A stretch of DNA of 64,000 bases, taken from positions 13,052,973 through 13,116,972 of the forward strand of contig JABAKD010000010.1 in assembly GCA_012845835.1 (NCBI GenBank). Reading direction: 5' to 3'. The stretch comes from Undaria pinnatifida (taxonomy: Eukaryota; Sar; Phaeophyceae; Laminariales; Alariaceae). The translations under genes and the position numbers were made by a program. The notes beneath the pieces are model-generated. The model saw nothing but the letters and a program-made list of their open reading frames with translations. It was not told where the DNA came from and searched no databases. Positions 1-12,115 of this stretch are shown piece by piece; the first letter of the stretch is position 1, and every line of letters starts with the position of its first letter.

Positions 1-914
1 GGTGGTCCGCACATTTTTCGCGGATTTTCCAAAACGCGCCGCGAAGTTGCCCTCGAGTCAGAGCCTTAGGGTCGTTTCTAACGAAGCCATCATTTCGTTT
101 TTTACCGAAAGCTTCGGATTTTCACGAAATAATTTCGGGAAAAACCTACATTTTTCATCCCCCGCCAAAACTGGCGTTCAAGTTTTTCAGTTCTTTCAAG
201 GGAAAAAACTACAATTTAGGTACAAGGGCGTAGAGGATTGGGCAGCGACACCGCTCGAGTTGTGCCACCACTCGCGAGCGCACGAGACTCAGCAGGGTCG
301 TTCCCGAGGTCATTGGCAGGTCATGGCTGATTGCAGAAGGCGCAGTGAGCTTCTGAGCTCGCGTCGTCGACTTGACAAAGTGATCGCACCGAGGCGGCCA
401 ACCGAACGAGCTCGCTGACGGCAATAACTGAAACTTTTATCTCGTCGGCGTGGTAGTGCGAAGAGTTGGGGATGGATTTCACTCCCCAAGGCACCGACAC
501 GTGCCTACGAGTAAGGCCAACTCCACTGGGACAACCACGCGGGTGTCTTCCGCGAGCGTTGCTGCTATGGTGACAGTTCTGTGCCGGGTGGACGATTGTT
601 TTGCGAACCAATTGAGGTTCGTACTCGTGAAGATTTACCTTTCGCAGATTTCGGTAAAACGCCGAAATTCCATCAAAAACTGAAGCGCTGTACGTATCGT
701 TAGGACCGACCCTTAGCGTGGGCTAGTGTTGTTTTTCTTTTCTTTCTTTTCTTCCCTTTCCTTTTTCGTTTCTCGCTTTCTTCATCTTTTCTTTGTTTCA
801 ATTTTTCCAATTGACTTGCGTCTGTCGTGCGTTTGCGTAGTGATAGGTACTACGTGCAATATATACGTGGTAGTCTTTCTTGGGTCGCAAGCGGTGTAAG
901 TCGGTTTTTCCAGG
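1..914. other. No gene seen
   Basis: Unique-looking sequence with a T/C-rich tract at 728-800. Open frames are short and lack splice support. Confidence 0.5.
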
Positions 915-975
915 CGCGAGCAGTGACTTGATTATGCGAGTTAATGTGAGAACAACAACAACAACAAGGGCTACA
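915..975 (+). mobile_element. LINE-family 3' end with (AAC)n tail
   Basis: TTGATTATGCGAGTTAATGT is followed by GAG and (AAC)5 at about 951-969. The same end occurs inverted at 6518-6600 and 8137-8190. Only the 3' end is recognisable. Confidence 0.5.
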
Positions 976-1734
976 TTTGGGCTGGTTGAACGCCCTCTCG
1001 AGCTACGCCCTCTCGAGATTTGTAAAACAAAAGCACAAGAGCACAGAAAACAGCCCAACGCCGTCTACAAAGTTAAATGTGTTCGGTGTTTTATCTGGTA
1101 CCTGCGTATTACTTTTGTGGGTGGAGGTCGGTGAAGGCATCATCCACCTGTCCACCTGGCATGGTTTGGGGTTGAGACCGGCAAAGGTACCTCCAGTACC
1201 ACGGTATCTTTCATACGTGCAATGAATGCATGCATACAGAAAACCACACCGGTGATGCTGGTACGCTTAATCAAATCCCAAAACAATCACCCACTTTATC
1301 ACCGGGGTATGTTATATATCCTGCCCCGGATTAAAATAAACCAGGGGAGGAAGTTTTCGGATGCACCAACATTATCACCGGGGGTGTGGTATACCTCATC
1401 ATATACGGTAGTTCTACGTGCAACAGAACAGCAACAATCAGCACGTAATAATATATTATCCTATTAATACAAGTAGTGGTATTGATAGCATAGAGCACAC
1501 ATCACAACACTGACCGTATTTTTTATTCATGCTTTTTCGCTTTTATTGTTTCCTGCGTAGCTCTTCTTCCCCCCCGCCTGTGTTCCTTTGCCCTCTTTTT
1601 TTCCATTTTCCCTTTTTGTTTCTTCCATTTTATTCGTTTCTTTCTTCTTTGCGTAGTTTGGTGTGCTGGCTTGCTTGCGTTTCGCCCTCGTACTCATTGC
1701 GTTTGTTTGGCGCTGCACGGCCACTACATAGCAT
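976..1734. other. No gene seen
   Basis: A pyrimidine-rich stretch lies at 1540-1660. CACCGGGG-type motifs at about 1301 and 1377 hint at weak internal repetition. Confidence 0.4.
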
Positions 1735-3175
1735 GTTTTCATGAACACCACTAACACGAGCACCAGAAATGGACGCGACCTCTACAGGACTACAACATCT
1801 TCGACGACAGTGGGGAGAAAACAGGACGTATAAGTGTACACTATATATAGTCTATAATAATGTGGAAAGTAAGTACAGACAGGGATGTTAACACTGCGGT
1901 AAACCACACGACCAACCTATTACGCAGGGTATTTCGTGCCTCCATCCGCTTACATGATTGCCTGACAACCTCTACTATTCCAAACGCAGTGGAATGTGCC
2001 TAACGAAGTAAAGTCACCCTCGCGTCCAATAGTGGTGACATCGCATGTCCACGTGAGACAACCTTCACGAAACGCAGTAGCATATGCCTGACGAAGTGAA
2101 GTCACCCTCGCCTTCAATAGTAGTGACATCGCATATATATGACGTTGCATGCCCACCTCAACTGCTGTATTTGTAAGATGTATCTCTGTCTTAGAATTGG
2201 CGACCTCAGAGCCCCACAGCGGCACGGTAAAAATCATGGACGTGAAATCGCACATTTGAGACAATAATAAGTTGAAAAGGAAGCACAAGCAGACGTGATA
2301 CACTGCCGACCCATCGCATACCCTCCTGAGACGACCTCTACGAAACACAGTACCATTTACCTCACGAAGTAAAATCACCCTCGCGATCAATAGTGATGAC
2401 ATCGCATATATATGACATCACATACCCACCTCGCCTGATGTATTTGTAGGACGTATCTCTGACTTAAAATTGACGACCGCAGAGCCCCACATCGACAAGG
2501 TAAAATTATAGGCGTGAAATCGTACATTTATTTGAGACAAAAATAATTTGGAAAAGGAAGCACAGGCAGATGTGTTAAAATTGCGGTAAACAACCTTACC
2601 AACCCATTACGTAGGGTATTTCGTACATACCGTCTGCATGATCGCCTCCCCACCTATGCCAAGCGAAGTATTACTAACGAGGTAACGTGATTGACCGCGT
2701 GTATACCAAGTATGACTAATGAGGTAACGTAATTGAGCACATGTATACCAAGCGTTCCTTTAAAACTGACGATTCGCATCCCTCCCTCTAATGCTCAATG
2801 ACGGAGACAGCACATGGCCACATACATCACCTCGCATGCTGTATTTGGCAATACGTATCTCTTGCGTATAATTAGCGATGTCGATAATAATGGTAACTGT
2901 ATGATGATGGTGACAAACAGTGCATGACTACATCACCTCGCCTGTTGCATTTGACAATACGTATCTCTTTCTTATAATTAGCGATGTCAGAAAATAATGG
3001 TACCTACAAATAGTCTATAAAATATTCTAGCTTTCGATCGATGTATCATACAACAACAAACTATGAAGATTTAACACGTTATGTACTACACTTAAACACT
3101 GGGTTGCATGCTGCATCTAACATCAAACCTTCTAGAATAGTAAACATTACAAGCCAGATGGTATAAAGGGATGTC
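1735..3175 (+). repeat. Family B repeat, copy 1
   Basis: It shares long stretches with 22030-22925, e.g. CATCTTCGACGACAGTGGGG, GTCACCCTCGCGTCCAATAG and the GATCGCCTCCCA region. It contains internal duplications of a GAAGTAAAGTCACCCTCGCG module at about 2000, 2090 and 2360. It is directly followed by a family A copy, as at 22.9 kb. There is no coding potential. Confidence 0.75.
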
Positions 3176-4815
3176 TTATTGCTTCATCGTCAGGTTTGTC
3201 CCCTTTGAGAATTTATAGTTTCCGCGCACATATTGAAATGTCTCGCCCCCCGCCCCCCCCCCCCCCCCTCCCCTCCCCCTCCACTGACCTCTTTTTCATA
3301 ACAAACCCCAACACTTCCCCCCCCCGCCCCTCCGTCCCCCGATCCCCCCCCCCCTTCCGCCTAGTCTGTCCAAACGCCCCACTCAAAATCAAAATCGGCC
3401 TGAGTAATAAACACCTATACGCAGTTGATATCACGTCATTATCTTTCTGACCATCCATGACGTAGTTTTCAATTATATCCCCCCCCCCCCCTTCCAACGC
3501 CCCCTCTTTTCCGACCACCTACACGATCGCCTAGACCTAGCACCACGCGCATAACAAGCTGCTACATATCATTGATCTCACAGCCGAAGTGTATTTGAAT
3601 ATTATTTGTGACCTAAACCCCCCCCCCCCCCTCTTGCTCTCCCTTACTCAAACGCCCCACCAAATATCGAAATCCGCCACATTAATAAACACTTCACGCA
3701 CAAGATATCACCTCATTATCTTTTGAGAGCCACCCATGCCGCTGTGTTCCCCCCCCCCCCCCCCCCCCTTCCCCCCCCCCCCCCCCCCCCCCCGCTCCAA
3801 CGCCCCCTCTTTCCCGACCACCTGCACGATCGCCTAGACCTTGCACCACGCGTATAACAAGCTGATACATATCTTTGATCTCACAGCCGAAGTGTATTTG
3901 AATATTATTTGTGACCTAAACCTCCTGAAAATCCCCCCCCCCCCCTCCCCCCCCCCTCTTGCTCTCCCTTACTCAAACGCCCCACCAAATATCGAAATCC
4001 ACCACATTAATAAACACTTCACGCACAGGATATCACCTCATTATCTTTCAAGAGCCATCCATGCCGCTGTGTCCCCCCCCCCCCCCGCCTCGAACGCCCC
4101 CTTCTTCCCCATCACCCGCACCTTCGCCTAGACCTAGCACCACACGTAAAACAAACCCCTCACCTAAAGCCGCCCCCCCCCCCCCCCGCCCCCCCCCCCC
4201 CCGCCCCCACCTCCCACCCTCCCCCCCCAACCCATCCCAACCCCACCCCCTCGAACACTCCACCCTCTCTTTACTCACTGATTGTACGAATTACCCCAGG
4301 ATATACATGATATACTGATGTATTATTTCCAAAAATGTCACATTTATCCCCTCAAAATAATGTATAGTTTCCAGGCACATATTGAGCTGCCCCCCCCCCC
4401 CCCCCCCCCCCCTCCCGCCCCCAATAATATACTGGTGCCAAAACCGTCAGATTTATCCCCTCGAAAGGATTTATAGCTTACATGCACAAATTGCCCCTTC
4501 CCCCCCCCCCCCCCGCCCCCCTCCAAACCCGCTCGCTTTTGATCAAAACCAGGCCCCCCTTTCCCTTCACAGCTGTCAGATTTTGTCCCCCTCAGAAACG
4601 GGTTTTATAGTTTCCGCGCACAGACTGACTAAAATCATCCTGTTGACCCTGATAGCTACACTGTAGTTGTAAGGGGAGTCGCCGACCTATATCCTTAATG
4701 AGGACACACAACTCGTAATGCGCGCGATCGGAGTATCACACACAGCTTGCAAAAATGAGTTTCGACGAAATCTTCGATCTCACAGCTGGAGTGTATTTTA
4801 ATTTTTATAATATTA
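3176..4815 (+). repeat. Family A C-tract repeat, copy 1 (longest)
   Basis: It contains several internal sub-repeats, each with TTTATAGTTTCCGCGCACA followed by a long C tract. The common 3' end reads GGGGAGTCGCCGACCTATAT, ACGCGATCGGAG-like sequence, CACACACAGCTTGCAAA, ATGAGTTTCGACGAAAT, CACAGCTGGAGTGTATTTTA and ATTTTTATAATAT. C runs reach 20 and 23 nt at 3749-3768 and 3771-3793. Proline-rich ORFs here are artefacts. Confidence 0.85.
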
Positions 4816-5131
4816 GTCTGGTAATCATAGTAGAATATAGTCTGCGGGTATTGACGCGTTGATACCGTACGTAGGAGGGCGTTGAGTTTTGTGTTCAAGG
4901 CTCACCTCTCGCGGCAGTATGTACGTACGCACGTTGTTGAGTTAATGATAAAAACCGTTGCAGCTCTGTTTTTTTTCCCTCGCTCGCTCTCTCTCGCCCC
5001 CTCCACTCTCATCTCTCCTCTCTCTCTGTACACAAGCGGAACAGCGATTCGGTTGCTGCAGCTTCATACCAATAGACTATGCATTTAGCGCTCTAGATCG
5101 CACCAAAAACATCACAAAGTAGTAGTGGTAG

Positions 5132-5369
5132 CTATTACGGAGATCCATTGTTAACAGGATGAAATTTCACAAAAAAAAGGGAAGCATCGCCACATTGTAG
5201 GCGAGCTCTCCTGCGCTACAACTGCTGTGTTCGATCGAGGCTCTGTACACTTGGCAAGACCAGCCAACGAAATAAGCTGTAGCGAAGCGCTTTTACACAA
5301 GGCCGGGTGCTTTTTTGCCCCCTTTGCTGTTTGATAGTTCATCCGGATAACAATGGATCTCCGTAATAG
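5132..5369. mobile_element. 238-bp MITE with 22-bp terminal inverted repeats
   Basis: The left end CTATTACGGAGATCCATTG (continuing TTA) is matched by its exact complement at the right end (TAACAATGGATCTCCGTAATAG). TAG flanks both sides, giving a 3-bp target duplication. There is no transposase inside, so it is non-autonomous. A 3-bp duplication suggests a PIF/Harbinger-like source, though TAG is not the usual TWA. Confidence 0.8.
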
Positions 5370-5394
5370 TAGATTGTGCAGAGCTCGTAATGGG

Positions 5395-5665
5395 CAGACG
5401 CTGCTGGGCCGGCCCCGGGCCACGACCCGGCCCGGCACATCAATTTTTAGTTGGTGAGTCGCGGCCCGGCCCAGCCCGGCCCATCAAAACTTCAGAGGAT
5501 CAGCCGCGGCCCGGCCCGACCCATCAAGTCGTCAGCGGAAGGGTCGCGGCCCGGCCCGGCCCGGCAATTTTTCAGAGGAGATGGGCCGCGACCCGGCCTG
5601 GTCCATCGAATTTCAATATTTATTTTCCGGCCCGACCCGGCCCGGCCCGGCCCTGCCCTACCCAT
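5395..5665. repeat. GGCCC-rich minisatellite
   Basis: About five units of roughly 55-60 bp each carry CGCGGCCCGGCCCGGCCC-type cores separated by ATCAA/TTCAGAGGA spacers. All frames look Arg/Gly/Pro-rich and are not credible proteins. Confidence 0.8.
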
Positions 5666-5784
5666 GACTTCGTCGCATGGTCCATGTGACACGGGATCTA
5701 TATGGGCCGCGGCCCGCCATCTCCTCAACCACAGCACGAGACTTTACTACGTATCTGATATGCATTCGCGGCAATAGTTCTTGT

Positions 5785-5925
5785 ACTAGTCGGGTATTAG
5801 TCCGTTTGACCACTTGCAAAAGGTGAACCAATTGCCTACCCAAACTAAGCCTTATAACACTCTTCCCCCCCACTGAAACGTGAAACGGCGGGATAGCAGG
5901 TCGGGCGGATATACGGGCGGACGCG
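5785..5925 (+). repeat. Family D tRNA-like repeat, partial
   Basis: GGGTATTAGTCCGTTTGACC through CTTACCCAAACTAAGCC-like sequence and GAAACGGCGGGATAGCAGGT are shared with the copies at 11.9, 13.9 and 23.9 kb. The tRNA-like part is missing. Confidence 0.75.
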
Positions 5926-6443
5926 TCAATATTAACACGGATACGACGACCCGTCTTACATGTGCTCGAGTAAAAACACTCCTCAATCGATGTTAATCGA
6001 CTGGTACAGCACGAGCTGCAAGCTCCTCGGGGCTGATAGATAGACGAGATGGTCCCAGTTTTTGTATTTGGTATTGGCGGTCTCGAAGAGAGGAGACGGA
6101 GGAGGAGGAGAAGAAGAAGTGAGAGAGCGTGCGCGGTGCACACGATCATCGATCACTCGACTCGAAATAAGAAAACGAAACAAGAGGCAAGGAGACCCTG
6201 TACCCCTGCATGCTCTGTACCCGGTACCCCGAGAAACTATTCGTGAAAAACCGGGCATACCACGTAGACGCCGTAGAACCTGGATTCCTTCTACAAACTA
6301 TTAGTCTAGACTATACCGTTACGAATTGCTACAACCTCATTCTCAATATATCTCCTAATGTTCTATCGCGATCCATGCAAGAACAGCACACCCCCGAAGC
6401 TTTAACATACATTGTATACCGCAGCAAGCAGTTCTCGTGCATG

Positions 6444-6523
6444 TTTGTGTTCCAAATGTGGTCGTCTTGTATTTCATGGTGTTCTGTGTTCCAAATGTGG
6501 TCGTCTTGTATTTCATGGTGTTG
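6444..6523. repeat. 40-bp perfect tandem duplication
   Basis: GTGTTCCAAATGTGGTCGTC occurs twice, 40 bp apart, ending in TTTCATGGTGTT that runs into the (GTT)n tract. Confidence 0.9.
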
Positions 6524-6720
6524 TTGTTGTTGCTGTTGTTGTTGTTGTTGTTGTTGTAACATTAACTCGCATAATCATGTCCGTGGTCACAGGACAGGCT
6601 CCAGTCACTTTGGAGCTGAGGAATAATACCCCAGGGCCCTGGGGCGCAAACGCAAACAAACCAAATGTAATTCACATAAATAGCCAGGCCTGGTTATTGG
6701 ATTATACGGGAAATTCCTAA
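6518..6720 (-). mobile_element. LINE-family 3' end with (AAC)n tail, inverted
   Basis: On the + strand, (GTT)n at 6520-6558 is followed by AACATTAACTCGCATAATCA, then GTCCGTGGTCACAGGACAGG. Reverse-complemented, this is a 3' end that finishes in (AAC)n. Weak similarity to the 8.2-kb copy continues to about 6690. Confidence 0.5.
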
Positions 6721-8005
6721 AAGGCCTTTGTCTCCCTGACACACACGCAAAAAACAGCCTCCCCCCCCTCCTCCCTCGCCGTCCCACCTAAAATCAAATA
6801 TGCTAGCATAATAAACACTACCCCGGGCAGGTGATATCACTTCATTACCTATCCAACCAGCCATGCTGTAGCTCCAATTGTCCCCCCCCCCCGCGCGCTC
6901 GCCCCCTCCTTCCCCACTACCCGCACCATCTCCTAAACCTAGCACGTATCTAGTAAAGTTCCTCCAAGGTATACATTCATGCGACCTAAAGGGGTTGCAA
7001 TCCCCCCCCCCCCCCCCCCCCCTCGTTTTGTTCTCTCCCGCCGGGCGCCCAACCCAATTAATAAAATCAAAATATGCCAGAGTAATAAACACTCGTACCA
7101 CGCAGTTGATATCACCTCACTACCTTTCTAGCCATCCATGCCGTAGCTCCAATTCATATCCCCCCCCCCCCCCCCCCCCCCCCCCGCACTGACCCCTCCT
7201 TCCCACCACCCGCACCATCGCCTAGAAGACCTAGCACCACGCGTATAGCAAGCTCCTATAACATATATACATTTATGCGACCTAAAGCTGTTGGAAATCC
7301 CTTCCCCCCCCCCCCTCCCTTGGAGCACTCCGCTCTCTCCTCACAGGTTGTGCGACTTACCAGGTACAGTGATATACATGATCAACTGCTTTATTCCTTC
7401 CACAACCGTCAGATTTGTCCTCGTAAAGGATTCATAGCTTCCGCGCACAGATTGAGTTGCCTCTCCCCCCTCCCAACCCCCCCGCTCCCTCTTGTTCAAA
7501 CCCCGGCCACCAGGTCCTCAAAAATCTTCGCTTTCCCCTCACCGGTTATGCGACTTATAGGATATATTTGATAAAATGCACCCCCTGACGTAAATGATTT
7601 ATAGTTTCCGCGCACAGATTGAGTTGCCCCCCCCCCCCCCCCCGCCTCCCTCTCTCTTGTTCACACCCCGGCCCCCGCGCCTTTAAAATCTCCGCCCTCC
7701 CCCTCACCGGTTATACGACTCTTACAGGATGTACTTGATAAACTGATGCATTTCCTTCCACAGCTGTCAAGATGTTGTCCCCCTCAAAAACGAGTATTAT
7801 CTTGTTTCCGCGCACAGACTGACTGACACCACCCTGTTGACCCTGGTACAAGCTACAAACGTAGTTCCAAGGGGAGTCGCCGACCTATATTTTTAATGAG
7901 GACACACACCGAGTAATACGCGCGATCCGAGTATTACGCACAACAGCTTGCAAATATGAGTTTCGACGAAACCTAATATTTGATCCCACAGCTGGAGTGT
8001 ATTCT
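6720..8005 (+). repeat. Family A C-tract repeat, copy 2
   Basis: It has the same sub-repeats and 3' end as copy 1, with C tracts at about 7002-7022, 7159-7185 and 7627-7643. It ends near GCTGGAGTGTATTC at about 8003. Confidence 0.85.
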
Positions 8006-8136
8006 TTTTGTCAAAACATATATTTCTTAGCCAAATGATCCTTCATTACTGGTATTCGCACATATTACAGCTAGTTGCTGCCGTGCTCTATGATACAAAC
8101 TACCTCAATCAGATCACTGTGTCCCGATACAGCGCA

Positions 8137-8330
8137 CTGATTGTTGTTGTTGTTGTTGTTGTTCTCACATTAACTCTTGTCAAAAATCTAGAGTCTGTGG
8201 TGACACAAAAAGGTGCTGGAGCCCTAGGAAGATCCGAAAGACCAAATTTAATCAAAATTCGTCCGGGAAATACAACGCTTTCCCGCCTAAAACGCACGAT
8301 GCGAAGAAGGGCGCACAACAAGTGAAAAGG
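8137..8330 (-). mobile_element. LINE-family 3' end with (AAC)n tail, inverted
   Basis: (GTT)n at 8141-8162 is followed by CTCACATTAACTC and then a diverged match to the 6.6-kb copy (GTGGTGACAC..., GCTGGAGCCC, GACCAAATTTAAT). Reverse-complemented it ends in (AAC)n. Confidence 0.45.
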
Positions 8331-8514
8331 TCCAATGTGCAAACTGAACTCACATGGCCGCGGGTATCCACTCAACTACAGCATAGAGTTCCCCCGTTCC
8401 CACAACTCACCAGCTCGCGGCTACAAACTACAGCTTCGGCTGATATGCTACCGTGGCTGCTGCTGTGTATAGGAACTGACTCTGCTGTTGTTGCGTAGCA
8501 ACGTAGCTATCTTA

Positions 8515-8636
8515 AATAAATATATCCAAGCGGTCTCATTTCCTGGATATACCGGGGAGAATATCTTTCAAGTTCGACATGGGGAAACTCGTAAAGGTTA
8601 ACCACTTGCTTACCCAAACTAAGCCTTCTATAACCC
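8515..8636 (+). repeat. Family D repeat, rearranged fragment
   Basis: GGTCTCATTTCCTGGATATA, GGGGAGAATATCTTTCAAG and AAACTAAGCCTTCTATAAC are present in an order unlike the full copies, indicating internal deletion. The SINE at 8637 begins exactly here. Confidence 0.65.
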
Positions 8637-8950
8637 GGTCGCCCCGGTGGCGTATCAGGTTATCCTCGAGCCTGGTAAAGGTCAGTTTCGTGAGTTCGAG
8701 CCCCGCCGAGTGCATACTCGTATAAATTCGTTGGGACTTTTTCTTGTGGACAAATTGACTTGCGGAAAGCGCGAGAGCGTGAGCCAGCAACACTCGACGA
8801 ACAATCGACAAGCAGTGGGATTGCTGAACCCTATGCGCGATAAAAATTGAAGGCAAGAACCGGGGAGGAGAAGGGATGAAACCTGTGACCACGGCTTGTC
8901 CAGAAGCTGGAAAGTGATAGTGTGCAAAAAAAAGAAGAAAAAAAAAACGT
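8637..8950 (+). mobile_element. tRNA-derived SINE with poly(A) tail, copy 1
   Basis: The head has an A-box-like TGGCGTATCAGG (8648-8659) and a B-box-like AGTTCGAGCCC (about 8693-8703), at tRNA-like spacing. A body of about 220 bp follows, ending in an A-rich tail (AAAAAAAAGAAG then nine or more A) at 8926-8948. The inverted copy at 48.3 kb matches along the whole length, including the tail. No clear target duplication was seen. Confidence 0.75.
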
Positions 8951-9325
8951 ACTGCTGCCAGTCCACTCGGACGCCTGTCTGTGTGTTTTCAACTCAAAAA
9001 ATGCCTTTTAGAGGCTAACGAGCTACAACTATCACTCTGCCGTCTATTGCCCAACCTGAAAAACGTGCGAGTTCTCTCGCCAACGATATTTTTTATCAAC
9101 GTTGAACTTCGGCAATTTTGCCTATTATTAATAGATCACTGGCATCCCAACCGGCGTCAGCCTCTGACGGAATTCCGCGTTCCTTACAGCACGAACGAAA
9201 GCTGCAATGCATTTATCAGATATTTTCATCGTTGAACGGGTTAGGGGTTGCAGAATCATCAAGATCCAGACACAACGTACATACATTTATTGACCGAATG
9301 CAAGCACATTACGTTAGGGCACGCG
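8951..9325. other. No gene seen
   Basis: Short open frames only, with no family match. Confidence 0.4.
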
Positions 9326-9715
9326 TTTTCGTGATAAATAAAAGCTGTCAGTTCAAAAAAGATTGGAAGGCTGAACGTACGCTTTCTTTGCGTGTCATAA
9401 AGCGGACGTGTAGCGGCTGTGGTTCAAGAGGTGTGACGCTTTTCGTGAGGCGTCTTTTTGCGTTTTCGTGATAAATAAAAGCTGAAAAAGATGGGAAGGC
9501 TAAACGTACGCTTTCTTCGCGTGTCATAAAAAAGCGGACGTAGCGGCTGTGGTTCGAGAGGTGTGACGCTTTTCGTGAGGCGTCTTTTTGCGTTTTCGTG
9601 ATAAATAAAAGCTGTCAGTTCAAAAAAGATGGGAAGGCTAAACGTACGCTTTCTTTGCGTGTCATAAAAAAGCGGACGTAGCGGCTGTGGTTCAAGACGT
9701 GCGACGCTTTTCGTA
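9326..9715. repeat. Three tandem units of 130-137 bp
   Basis: CGTGATAAATAAAAGCTG starts units at 9330, 9467 and 9597. Each continues with GGCTAAACGTACGCTTTCTT, GCGGACGTAGCGGCTGTGGT and GTGACGCTTTTCGTGAGGCG. Confidence 0.9.
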
Positions 9716-10257
9716 GTGGCCGCCGGAGGCCGATGCCCGTGCAGTATGTGATATGAAGAAGCGTGATGATATTCTCCCCAATCCACATCGGAATACATGT
9801 TTCGACAGCTGGTAGTAGCTGCTTTGAACCCTATCGGTACGCCAAGTAAGTAGTATAAGTATTTTATTGCCATGATGCCATACTTGAGCGAGATATATAG
9901 TTTCGACCAAGAAGAGTGTTGAGAACATGACGGAACGGTTACCGTACATAGTGTTTCTATGAAAAGAGCTTTCAGTTTTTGAACGTCCGCCTGTAACCGT
10001 AGAATGTATTATCCATACTTCTACGTGTATATACATGCCTCGCGTTGAAGCGCGGCTTCGTCGTCTCCAGATCTAGATGTTATCTTCCGATTATCTCCAG
10101 CATAATATTATATATGTCCAAATGCAATACTAGAACAGGCACCTAGGTAGGGCTACTGCATAACATCTACCTCAACGTTACCGAGCGTTGTGTAAAGCAT
10201 CTATCTGTCGGCACACGAATCACGATCCTGCTATATGACACCGCTCCTATACAATGC

Positions 10258-10376
10258 ATATATGAGGACACACAACCCGTAATACGCGCGATCGGAGCAT
10301 CACACACAGCTTGCAAATATGAGTTTCGACAAAATATTCGATCTCACAGCTGGAGTGTATTTTAGTTTTTATAATA
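10258..10376 (+). repeat. Family A 3'-end fragment
   Basis: Only the terminal 120 bp are present: GAGGACACACAACCCGTAAT through GAGTTTCGACAAAATATTCG to TTTTTATAATA. It is strongly 5'-truncated. Confidence 0.85.
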
Positions 10377-10529
10377 CCTGGTATAGATCTACACCCCACA
10401 CTCCGGAGGTTTGTGCCCTAGATTTGTGGCGAAATATGAAAAATGTGCATGACATGTGTTGTTGTTTTTGCCTGCTGCCAAAATTTAATGGTATTGGGAC
10501 AGTAAGGACCTAGGGATCGGCCGCTGCTA

Positions 10530-11275
10530 TATGCAGGGGGGTGCCTCTAGCTTCTGTAATGATCACTCACGCGAGGATTGCTTGTGTGTTACACATCTCT
10601 GGCATTATTACTTACTTGCTGTGCGCCTGGTACCTTCTGGCAGAAGGGGGGGCGGAGCCATTCGTTCAGGCAGGCGATGACGCCTGCCAGCTATAGGACA
10701 AGCAAGTGCTATAAATCAATACGCCCTAACGCGGGGTAGAGGGGATACCATACATAACACTAGCCCACCCTGAAGGGCCGTATATGTGCAGATGCATAGA
10801 AATATCAGGTGGAACTAAATCTATCCGGAGAATTCGGAGAACGGATCGAAGATGCGGCGCTTCACAACCCATTCCCACACCCTCTAGCTCGCACGGCAAA
10901 TTGTGGACGGGTGCAAAAGCAAAGCGTGCGCCAAAACGTCCCACATATATGTACCAGTACGTGAAAGCCAATATAACGCGAAAATGATGCGCCTTGCCGA
11001 CGACGCCGTTGTTGTAGTATTGGGGCTATGATACAGACCGAGGCACCGACTGTTCTACTACTACTCTGCAGGGGTGCCTCTGGCTCTGTGATGGTCACTC
11101 ACACGAGAGGGTTGCTTGGATGTTGCATTTCTGGTATTAGTTGCTTGCTGTCCTGCCGGATACCTTTTTGACAGAAGCGGGGCGCGGAGCCGTTCGTTGT
11201 AGCGGGTGACGACGCCTGCAGTCGCCTGCCAGCCACCAAGGGGACAAGTAAGTGCTATGAATCATAACGCTCCAA
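10530..11275 (+). repeat. Pair of about 200-bp direct repeats, 535 bp apart
   Basis: The block 10538-10735 (GGGGTGCCTCTAGC through GGACAAGCAAGTGCTAT) recurs diverged at 11072-11275 (GGGGTGCCTCTGGC through GGACAAGTAAGTGCTAT). The 11-bp core GATGACGCCTG is near the end of both. Confidence 0.7.
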
Positions 11276-11573
11276 CGGAGTCGTTCTACGGCAGTAGTCC
11301 TCCCAGCTTTTATTTAACGCAATCGCCGGTTTTGAAACCAGCTCCTATGATACCGGCGGTATCTCCTGAAACACGGTTAGAACGTTTTTTTGGGAATTAT
11401 GTGTATATCTACACAATTATTGTATTATTGCGGCGCCCAACTTCGGTGTCAGGGCAAGTTGATACACGCCTCCGGCAGGCGTTGCCCTGCCCGCACTTCC
11501 GCCTATTGTTTATGCGCCTTTTCCTAACAGCGCAGCACCTATCATAATGCCTACGTATCGTCTGGCCCAGATG

Positions 11574-12115
11574 TTATAAGGCTTAGTTTGGCTAAGCTAT
11601 TGGTTAACCAGTTGCAAGTGGTCAAAAGGACTAATACCCCACTAATTTCCTTAACAAATGGCGTCGTCGGCAGGACCATGGGTTTTTTGGGTCGTGGGTT
11701 CGAGCCCCACATCCACCATAATAAACTTTTTCAGATTTTCCCCATGGGTGAGCTTGAAAAATACTCTCCCTGGTATCCCCAGGAAATGAAACGGCTTGGA
11801 TGTTGACAGAGGTCCGCCGTATATCCGGCCGACCTGGTATCCCGCCGTTTCAGGGGGGGAGAGTGTTATAATGTTAAGGTATTAGTGGGGTATTAGTCCG
11901 TTTGACCACTTGCAAAAAGTTAACCAATAGCTTACCCAAACTAAGCCTTATAACACTCTCCCCCCCTGAAACGGCGGGATAGCAGGTCGGCCGGATATAC
12001 GGCGGACCTCTGTCAACATCCAAGCCGTTTCATTTCCTGGGTATACCGGGGAGAGTATTTTTCAAGTTCGCCATGGGAAAATCTGAAAAAGTTTATTATG
12101 GTGGATGTGGGGATC
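11574..12115. repeat. Two family D copies head to head, forming a large inverted repeat
   Basis: A minus-oriented copy (11574-11865) meets a plus-oriented copy (11868-12115). Sequence from about 11700 to 11865 is the near-perfect complement of about 11945 to 12112, with an 80-bp spacer. In the first copy the tRNA-like T-arm GGGTTCGAGCCCCAC reads on the + strand near 11697-11711. Confidence 0.8.

Noticed and set aside
3196-4666. Proline-rich ORFs
   Set aside because: They are generated by poly-C tracts in family A repeats.
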